Positions 1-4,945 of a DNA stretch of 6,243 nucleotides are shown in pieces. The translations under genes and the position numbers were made by a program. The notes below the pieces were generated by a model. That model made no database searches. It was not told the origin of the DNA and was given only the letters and a program-made list of their open reading frames with translations. The stretch comes from an uncultured Lachnospiraceae bacterium (lineage in GTDB: Bacteria; Bacillota; Clostridia; Lachnospirales; Lachnospiraceae), in NCBI GenBank assembly GCA_902796695.1, contig CADBQE010000190.1, positions 1 through 6,243 on the forward strand. Direction: 5' to 3'. Positions within the stretch are counted from its first letter, which is position 1. Every line of letters begins with the position of its first letter.

Positions 1-1557
1 ACCCTGAAATGGATCGATCCGAATACGGACGCGGCCGGCGGCTCCGTCACCCTGCCCTTCCCCATTTATGAAGTGTCCGATGCATTCGGGACCGCGGGAC
101 TCTTCTTTGACGGAGAAGCCTATTATTTTCTGACCGGCTCCGAAGACCGCCTGCTGTGGCGCCTGGACGCCGTAAGCGGCGTCTGCACGCAGATCGACGT
201 AAGCCCGCTGGCCGGCAGCGGACAGTCCGTTTATATCTTTACCGTCTCACACGGCTATCTGTACTACTGTCTGGCGGATGCGGAAAATGGAGAGTGGGAC
301 AACAGGATTTATCGGGCTTCCCTGAATACCATGACCCCGGAAGAGATCTGCGCGATCGATGTGGAAGCGGAACTGGAAGACGCGAACTTCTTTTACGCTT
401 CCGAATCCTATCTGTACTATAAAAACGGTGATACGCTGTACGGCATCCGGATCGCGGATGGTGAAAGACTGACGGTCCTCTCGGAAGAAGACGGCTTTAC
501 ACCGGATGATTTGCCGACCTGGTGCATTACGGAAGAAGAGATCCGGTACGCTTCTCCGGACGGCATTTACTGCTGCGGCCCGGAAGGCGAGGATCCGCAC
601 CTGACCGCGCAAGACCCGGCCGGCGAAGACAAAGCGGGACTGGTCGTGAGCGGCGGCTGGATCTGGTTCAGCCTGAATGATTATCCCGCGTATACGCGGC
701 TCCGGAAAACGGAAGGCATCGTCCCGGATCGGGCGCTTGTATCCGAATCCCGCAAGGAAGCCGTGCGGGAAGAAATCATAGACGGATGGGAATGTCAGGT
801 CTATCCGGAGTTTGTCCGGATCACCGGTTATCAGGGAGATGAGACCGCGGTGAAGCTTCCCGGGGAACTCGCCGGCCTGCCCGTCCGCAGCATCGGCAGC
901 TGGCAGAAAGACAGCTTCGGCGGGGCGGAAACGCTGATCCTGCCGGAATCGCTGAAGGCTGTTTCCTATCTGTATGCGGAAAATGTAAGCCGCATCGAGC
1001 TTCCGGCTTCGATCGAGACCTTTACGCACCGCGGATTTACCTATTCCTTCCGGACGGACAGCCTGCTTACGGTTGTCTACCCGGGTACCCTGAAAGAATT
1101 TGAGGCCGTCTGCCGCCACAGCAGTGCCCTGTACAGCGATATGGGGATCGACGCGGACTGCGGCAGCACGGAGTTCATCCTGGAATGCGCCGACGGGCTT
1201 TTCACCTGCGAACCGAGTGCCGACGGACGGGAAGTTTTCGTCCCGTACGAAGCCCCTTCCGGCCCGGATCTCAATGCCTGGCTCGGCATCTGGGAATGCG
1301 AAGGAGAAACGCTGGAGATCACCGCCGTGGATGAAGACGGGATCGAACTGATCTACCATACCTTTACGGCAGCCGGCCGGCCGATCGATTCCCCTTACGT
1401 TATGTTTTTTGAAAACGAAGAGAAGACCGCCGCCGGCGAGGACCCCTCCGTGGAACAGACCTCCGGCTGGCGCTACCTCCTTCTCCTCGATCCGGATGCC
1501 CGCACCATCACCATGAAAAGCCGCTATCCGGACCGCACCTTTACCCCGGTGCCGTAA
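1..1557 (+). CDS. Propeller-like / BspA-type LRR protein of unknown function (5' end outside window)
   Basis: The frame is open from base 1 to a TAA at 1555-1557, giving 518 visible residues. An in-frame GTG at 73 has coherent coding sequence before it, so the true start lies upstream of the window and any signal peptide or lipobox is not visible. Residues about 28-250 contain spaced aromatic strands (for example AYYFLTG, YLYYCL, YLYYKNGDTLYGI, WIWFSLND), as in DUF5050-like or other beta-propeller proteins. Residues about 261-390 resemble the BspA/LRR_5 type: a 'RITGYQGDETAVKLP' opening, then 'GLPVRSIG', 'LILPESLKAV' and 'IELPASIETF'. Residues about 424-518 form a separate beta-rich C-terminal piece beginning 'LGIWECEGETLEI', which recalls small lipocalin-like domains. 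There are few Lys and many Asp/Glu, which fits an exported protein. The function is unknown, and the domain calls are from pattern only. It stands alone on this strand, convergent with the tryptophanase gene. Confidence 0.8.
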   Translation, partial: TLKWIDPNTDAAGGSVTLPFPIYEVSDAFGTAGLFFDGEAYYFLTGSEDRLLWRLDAVSGVCTQIDVSPLAGSGQSVYIFTVSHGYLYYCLADAENGEWDNRIYRASLNTMTPEEICAIDVEAELEDANFFYASESYLYYKNGDTLYGIRIADGERLTVLSEEDGFTPDDLPTWCITEEEIRYASPDGIYCCGPEGEDPHLTAQDPAGEDKAGLVVSGGWIWFSLNDYPAYTRLRKTEGIVPDRALVSESRKEAVREEIIDGWECQVYPEFVRITGYQGDETAVKLPGELAGLPVRSIGSWQKDSFGGAETLILPESLKAVSYLYAENVSRIELPASIETFTHRGFTYSFRTDSLLTVVYPGTLKEFEAVCRHSSALYSDMGIDADCGSTEFILECADGLFTCEPSADGREVFVPYEAPSGPDLNAWLGIWECEGETLEITAVDEDGIELIYHTFTAAGRPIDSPYVMFFENEEKTAAGEDPSVEQTSGWRYLLLLDPDARTITMKSRYPDRTFTPVP

Positions 1558-1574
1558 GGCCGATATGTGATCGG

Positions 1575-1693
1575 GCGGGCCGATTGCAAATCGGCCCCTA
1601 CGGGGGTGTTCCTTGAGACGGCGGGCCGATTGCAAATCGGCCCCTACGGGTGTGTTCCTCGAGACGGCGGGCCGATTGCAAATCGGCCCCTAC
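1575..1693. repeat. 46-bp palindromic tandem repeat, about 2.6 copies
   Basis: Two full 46-bp units (1575-1620 and 1621-1666) differ at only two positions (1605/1651 and 1614/1660). A partial third unit of 27 bases follows (1667-1693). Each unit contains a perfect palindrome with arms GGGCCGATT and AATCGGCCC around a GCA loop, at 1577-1597, 1623-1643 and 1669-1689. After each palindrome comes CCTAC, then a spacer ending GAGACG. The array lies between the stop of the upstream gene and the shared terminator, so it would be transcribed as three identical hairpins in that gene's 3' UTR. From memory, closely similar palindromes are scattered through many bacterial genomes and generate spurious translated strings such as 'GRFAIGP' and 'RADCKSAP'. 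It is best read as a REP/MITE-like intergenic element. Confidence 0.9.
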
Positions 1694-1713
1694 AAAGATG
1701 ATATTTGAGAAGA

Positions 1714-1754
1714 AAAAGACCGGCAAAGCGGTGGGAGGGCTTTGCCGGTCTTTT
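1714..1754. terminator. Bidirectional rho-independent terminator
   Basis: The arms AAAAGACCGGCAAAGC (1714-1729) and GCTTTGCCGGTCTTTT (1739-1754) are perfectly complementary over 16 bp, around a 9-base loop at 1730-1738. On the + strand the GC-rich stem ends in TTTT. On the - strand the A-run at 1713-1717 provides the T-tract. The hairpin lies 18 bases past the stop of the tryptophanase gene on the - strand and about 155 bases past the stop of the + strand gene. It can therefore end both convergent transcripts. Confidence 0.92.
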
Positions 1755-1772
1755 GATGGAGAGAGAGAGGGG

Positions 1773-3431
1773 TTAGCGGTCGCAGAGTTCTTCGGGGGCG
1801 GGAGGGTAGGGCTCCAGCCAAGCGTGGAAGTGGCGCATGGGAAGGTTGTGGCCGAAGGTGATGCGCAGATTCGGGATCGTGTCGCGGTCCTTGTGGAGCT
1901 GCGCGGCGGCGGCGATGATGTAGTCCATGTGCTGCTTGGAGTACTGGCTGCGGTTGATGGCCAGACGGACCACGTTGCAGACTTCCGCCTGTTGTTCGGG
2001 GGTCTTGAGGTCATATTCCATGGAGAAGTCGCCCAGTTCCGAGCAGCGGATGCCGTAGCGGTGGATCATTTCGAGCGAGAGCGTCTGGCCCGCGAAGCTT
2101 TCGTGGCCGCGCTTGTAGTCAAAGAACTTGTCCACATCGATATAGACGCCGTGGCCGCCGGCCGGCAGCACCACGGGCACGCCCGCTTCATGCAGACCCT
2201 GGGCCAGATATTCGCACTGACGCACGCGTTCGTCCTGATATTCGAAACGCTGTTCTTCATACAGGCCCTGGGCAAGCGCCATGATGTCGTGGCCGCTCAT
2301 TGCGCCGTAGGAATCGTTGCCGTAGGCGGAGATCTGGCGGACCTTCAGCAGGTGGCCGATATCGGTCTTCACGCTGCCGTCCTCATTGAACTCCGAAAAC
2401 TTCTTCCAGAAATAGCCCTTGTCGCGGAACGCGAGCAGGCCGCCCATGTTGGCGTGGCCGTTTTTCTTTAAGGAAGCGCAGACCGCGTCGAAGTAGGAGA
2501 ACATTTCCTTCGCGATCTCGGGGATGGTCTTGTCGCGGTAGCCTTCTTCATTCATCTTGATGAAGTAGCAGTTCTCCGCCCAGCGCGCGCCGTCCATGAT
2601 ATAAGGCAGCCCGTAGCTGTGTGCAATCTTCGCGACTTCCCGCATATTGGCCATGGAGACCGGCTGGCCGCAGACCGAATTGTTGGTAACGGTGGTATAG
2701 ATCATGGGAATGTTTTCCACGCCCACGGCATCGATCAGCTGCCGCAGCTTGTCGATGTCCATATCGCCCTTGAACGGGTTCTTTTCATAGCGGCCGCCTT
2801 CGGGCACTTCGAAAAGCAGCTCCTTATGGAAGAGGTTGCGCGGGACGGAGCCCATCTGCTTGATATTGCCTTCGGTGGTGTCGAAGTGGGCATTGGACGG
2901 GATCGTAAAGACTTTGCCCGGGAACCGGCGCGCCAGCAGCGGCTTGATCACGTCGAACAGCAGCGCTTCGGCGCAGCGGCCCTGCGGCAGAATAAAGGTG
3001 TTGGGACGCTCCAGCTGGAAGGCGCCGCCGTTGAAGAAGCCGCCTTCGTAATTCACCAGATAGACCTCGTCCATCATTTTCTGCACGTCATCGCGGTCCA
3101 CGCCGTTGCGCAGATAATTGATCAGACGCTTCTGGTCGTTTCCGCGCTCAAATGCGTCGCGGAAGGCATCCAGCAGGATGTAATAGCCTTTATTGCGGCC
3201 GTAGGATTCATCCCCCAGGAACATGGCCGCCCACTGGGTATCGGTCATGGCCGTGGTGCCGGAATCCGACAGGCAGTCGATGTAGAGCATGCCCGCAGGG
3301 AAAGCGAATTCATTGAAATGGGTGGCTTCCAGGGCTTTCCAGCGCTGCTCGGCCGTTACGGTGGGGAGCTGCCGCGTTACGAACGTACAGGACTTGGGCG
3401 CTTCCACAGCCAAAGGGAAATCATGCTGCAT
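1773..3431 (-). CDS. tnaA: Tryptophanase (tryptophan indole-lyase), enlarged variant
   Basis: A cytoplasmic PLP enzyme of the beta-eliminating lyase family, expected to split L-tryptophan into indole, pyruvate and ammonia. The protein has 552 residues; E. coli TnaA has 471. By alignment from memory, the conserved positions are: Tyr77 in GDESY (E. coli Tyr74), the phosphate-site QGR at 150-152, Asn251 in NNSVCGQPVS, Asp280 and Arg283 in MDGARWAENCYF, the Schiff-base lysine Lys323 in SLKKNGH (E. coli Lys270), Arg489 in RLAINR, and His534 in MRHFHAWL. At the position where tyrosine phenol-lyase has its substrate-binding Arg (MERG), this protein reads SELG (Leu466), which favours tryptophanase. 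Most of the extra length is an insertion of about 50 residues at about 88-140, between GYYILL and FILPQGR. The start at 3431 is chosen because GGAGG lies 9 bases upstream and the family's N-terminus begins there. An in-frame ATG at 3533 lies upstream of the promoter. No tnaC or permease gene is next to it. Confidence 0.9.
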   Translation of the reverse strand: MQHDFPLAVEAPKSCTFVTRQLPTVTAEQRWKALEATHFNEFAFPAGMLYIDCLSDSGTTAMTDTQWAAMFLGDESYGRNKGYYILLDAFRDAFERGNDQKRLINYLRNGVDRDDVQKMMDEVYLVNYEGGFFNGGAFQLERPNTFILPQGRCAEALLFDVIKPLLARRFPGKVFTIPSNAHFDTTEGNIKQMGSVPRNLFHKELLFEVPEGGRYEKNPFKGDMDIDKLRQLIDAVGVENIPMIYTTVTNNSVCGQPVSMANMREVAKIAHSYGLPYIMDGARWAENCYFIKMNEEGYRDKTIPEIAKEMFSYFDAVCASLKKNGHANMGGLLAFRDKGYFWKKFSEFNEDGSVKTDIGHLLKVRQISAYGNDSYGAMSGHDIMALAQGLYEEQRFEYQDERVRQCEYLAQGLHEAGVPVVLPAGGHGVYIDVDKFFDYKRGHESFAGQTLSLEMIHRYGIRCSELGDFSMEYDLKTPEQQAEVCNVVRLAINRSQYSKQHMDYIIAAAAQLHKDRDTIPNLRITFGHNLPMRHFHAWLEPYPPAPEELCDR

Positions 3432-3440
3432 GATAACGTA

Positions 3441-3445
3441 CCTCC
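3441..3445 (-). promoter_or_regulatory. Ribosome binding site of the tryptophanase gene
   Basis: On the - strand GGAGG is followed by 9 bases and then the ATG at 3431. This decides the start against the in-frame ATG at 3533, which would add 34 residues unlike the family and lies beyond the predicted transcription start. Confidence 0.85.
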
Positions 3446-3473
3446 GATTTGAATTATCAGGTTCTCTGCCTTT

Positions 3474-3502
3474 ACTATAGCACTTTCCGGACGGAATGTC
3501 AT
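3474..3502 (-). promoter_or_regulatory. Sigma-A promoter of the tryptophanase gene
   Basis: On the - strand the -35 box is ATGACA (3502-3497, five of six consensus bases). It is followed by a 17-base spacer and the -10 box TATAGT (3479-3474). The spacer ends TGC, giving an extended -10 (TGnTATAGT). Transcription would begin near 3467, leaving a leader of about 36 bases before the ATG. A 5-bp-arm inverted repeat (ACGGA...TCCGT, 3491-3506) overlaps the -35 box, but it is too short to call an operator. Confidence 0.75.
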
Positions 3503-3568
3503 CCGTGAAATCCTTCGGATTGCTGTTTTTCATGCCGCTTCCCGATCGGAAAATTATCCGTCTCCCTC

Positions 3569-3597
3569 TTGACAGGTTCTCCCCGGCGTGCTATCCT
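3569..3597 (+). promoter_or_regulatory. Sigma-A promoter of the GntR-ABC operon
   Basis: A perfect -35 box TTGACA (3569-3574) is followed by a 17-base spacer and the -10 box TATCCT (3592-3597). The spacer ends TGC, so this is also an extended -10 promoter. The predicted start is near 3604. The promoter is divergent from the tryptophanase promoter, with about 66 bases between the two -35 boxes. The operator at 3596-3626 overlaps the end of the -10 box and the start point, which suits repression by blocking RNA polymerase. Confidence 0.85.
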
Positions 3598-3626
3598 AAC
3601 TGTACTAACTGTAATAGTACAGTTAG
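3596..3626. promoter_or_regulatory. Operator for the YtrA-type repressor: three 9-bp half-sites
   Basis: CTAACTGTA occurs twice in direct tandem (3596-3604 and 3605-3613) and once inverted as TACAGTTAG (3618-3626). The inner copy and the inverted copy form a perfect 9-bp-arm palindrome with a 4-base gap (ATAG). The outer copy forms a perfect 12-bp-arm palindrome with the same inverted arm (CTAACTGTACTA / TAGTACAGTTAG) with a 7-base gap. The site covers the end of the -10 box and the predicted transcription start, directly upstream of a GntR-family gene. This is the usual arrangement for autoregulation in the YtrA subfamily. That the neighbouring protein binds here is inferred. Confidence 0.85.
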
Positions 3627-3640
3627 CCATGCATGCAGAA

Positions 3641-3644
3641 GAGG
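3641..3644 (+). promoter_or_regulatory. Ribosome binding site deciding the GntR regulator start
   Basis: GAGG (within AGAAGAGG) lies 6 bases before the ATG at 3651. The alternative ATG at 3633 would place this site inside the gene and has no Shine-Dalgarno sequence of its own, only the operator arm. The start at 3651 is therefore preferred. Confidence 0.75.
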
Positions 3645-3650
3645 TACCCT

Positions 3651-4031
3651 ATGTTTCAGATCGATGCCCTATCGAGAAAACCGGTCTATGAACAGATCGT
3701 GGAGCAGACGGAACGATTTGTGCTAAGCGGGATCTTAAAGCCGGGGGACCAGCTCCCCTCGGTCCGGAGCCTGTCGGTGCGCCTTTCCGTCAATCCGAAT
3801 ACGATCCAGAAGGCCTATGCCGAACTGGAGCGGAGAGGCCTGACCGTTTCGGCGGCGGGCCGGGGCTGTTTTATCCGCAGTCAGGTGGACGAAGCCGTCA
3901 GACAGTTCCGGGAGAAAAAACTCTCCGAACTGAAGACTCTGCTGCAGGAGCTGAAAGCGAGCGGCCTGGAGCGGGAAGCGCTGGATCGTTTCATAGACGA
4001 ACATTACGGAAAGGAGACTGAGTCATTATGA
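3651..4031 (+). CDS. GntR-family transcriptional repressor, YtrA subfamily
   Basis: A 126-residue DNA-binding regulator, close to the usual 120-130 residues of this subfamily. It opens with the typical 'FQIDALSRKPVYEQIVEQ'. The winged helix-turn-helix spans about residues 9-76, with the recognition region LPSVRSLSVRLSVNPNTIQK (35-54), then AYAELERRGL and the wing GRGCFI (70-75). The tail from about 80 to 120 is a charged helical region expected to mediate dimerisation. It lacks the large ligand-binding domain of FadR, HutC or MocR types, as is typical for YtrA. Members of this subfamily repress the ABC transporter operon in which they lie. In B. subtilis ytrA the operon responds to cell-wall-active antibiotics, but the signal here is unknown. 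The gene ends in an ATGA overlap with the next gene (4028-4031), implying translational coupling. An alternative start at 3633 would add six residues. Confidence 0.92.
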   Translation: MFQIDALSRKPVYEQIVEQTERFVLSGILKPGDQLPSVRSLSVRLSVNPNTIQKAYAELERRGLTVSAAGRGCFIRSQVDEAVRQFREKKLSELKTLLQELKASGLEREALDRFIDEHYGKETESL

Positions 4032-4945
4032 TCGAGGTGGTCAATCTGACCAAACACTTCGAAAGCTTTACGGCCCTGAGCCGGGTCAGCTGCCGCATTC
4101 CCCGCGGCTCCATCTACGGGATGGTGGGCTCCAACGGCGCCGGCAAATCCACGTTCCTGCGGGTCGTTTCCGGGATCTACCGGCAGGATGAAGGAACAGT
4201 GCTGATCGATGAAAAACCTGTCTATAATAATCCGGAGGTGAAAAGCCTGCTCTATCTGGTTCCGGATGAACCCTTTTTCCTGCCCGGCTCGAATATGAAC
4301 CGCATGGCGGACTGCTGCCGGGCTTTTTATCCGGCATTTGACCGGAAGCGCTTCGAACATCTGACAAAACGCTTCAAACTGGATCCGAAGAAGCCTCTGC
4401 GCAGCTTCTCCAAGGGGATGCGGCGCCAGACCGCCATCATCCTGGCACTGTCCTGCAAACCGGATTATTACTTCTTTGACGAGACCTTCGACGGTCTGGA
4501 CCCGGTCATGCGGCACCTGGTCCGGAGCCTGATCTGCGAGGACGTGGCGGACAGGAACGCAACGGCCATCATCACCTCTCATTCCCTCCGGGAACTGGAG
4601 GATCTATGCGATCAGCTGGCGCTGCTGCATAAAGGCGGCCTGCTGCTGCAGAGCGACGTGGAAAACCTGAAAACCTCCCTGTTTAAGGTTCAGGTCGCTT
4701 TCTCCGAACCGTTCGGGAAAGAAAAATTCGCGGAGCTTCCGTGCCTGCAGTATGAACAGGCGGGTTCGGTGGCCAATCTGATCGTGCGCGGAAACCGGGA
4801 AGAAACGCTGGCATTCCTGCGCGGACTGGATCCGGTGCTCCTGGACGTGGTCCCTCTCAGCCTGGAAGAGGTTTTCCTTTATGAGATGCGCGGCCTCGGA
4901 TATTCGTTTGATGAGGTCCTGGACGATGAGGAGGCAGAATCATGA
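4028..4945 (+). CDS. ABC transporter ATP-binding protein (YtrB-like)
   Basis: A 305-residue cytoplasmic ATPase that powers the membrane partner encoded next. Visible motifs are: Walker A GSNGAGKST (residues 34-42), a Q-loop region reading LVPDEPFF (77-84) where Asp/Glu stand in place of the usual Gln, a variant signature FSKGMRRQ (127-134) in place of LSGGQ, Walker B YYFFDE (147-152), a D-loop FDGLD (154-158) and the H-loop His185 in ITSHS. Walker B Glu152 and the other catalytic residues are present, so it should hydrolyse ATP. The C-terminal 100 residues form an accessory domain, as in the CcmA/YtrB/BcrA-type exporter ATPases. AAGGAG at 4011-4016 lies 11 bases before the start, which overlaps the stop of the regulator gene. 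Its own stop overlaps the start of the permease gene (ATGA at 4942-4945). The substrate cannot be told; export or envelope defence is inferred from family and context. Confidence 0.92.
   Translation: MIEVVNLTKHFESFTALSRVSCRIPRGSIYGMVGSNGAGKSTFLRVVSGIYRQDEGTVLIDEKPVYNNPEVKSLLYLVPDEPFFLPGSNMNRMADCCRAFYPAFDRKRFEHLTKRFKLDPKKPLRSFSKGMRRQTAIILALSCKPDYYFFDETFDGLDPVMRHLVRSLICEDVADRNATAIITSHSLRELEDLCDQLALLHKGGLLLQSDVENLKTSLFKVQVAFSEPFGKEKFAELPCLQYEQAGSVANLIVRGNREETLAFLRGLDPVLLDVVPLSLEEVFLYEMRGLGYSFDEVLDDEEAES

Noticed and set aside
247..1635. 462-codon open frame on the - strand opposite the first gene
   Set aside because: It is antisense to a frame with clear protein character. The translation is Arg/Gly/Ala-rich without recognisable domains, and its first residues come from the 46-bp repeat. 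It is a shadow of GC-rich codon use.
1575..1693. Possible CRISPR array
   Set aside because: The whole 46-bp period is repeated, including the would-be spacers, which are nearly identical. There are no variable spacers and no cas genes.
1598..2014. - strand open frame overlapping the repeat and the 3' end of the tryptophanase gene
   Set aside because: It translates the palindromic repeat (GADLQSARRLEEH, GRFAIGPP), a well-known kind of spurious protein, and the rest is out of frame with the real gene.
1650..3452. Long + strand open frames (1650-2471 and 2619-3452) antisense to the tryptophanase gene
   Set aside because: The opposite strand encodes a complete, catalytically intact enzyme. The antisense products show only mirror-image composition and no family features.
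3509..3521. Short hairpin AATCC-TTC-GGATT between the two promoters
   Set aside because: Five-bp arms are expected by chance. It is not followed by a convincing T-tract, and it lies upstream of both transcription starts.
3432..3533. Upstream extension of the tryptophanase to an ATG at 3533
   Set aside because: It has no ribosome binding site, contains the promoter elements and adds residues unlike the family. The ATG at 3431 has GGAGG at proper spacing.
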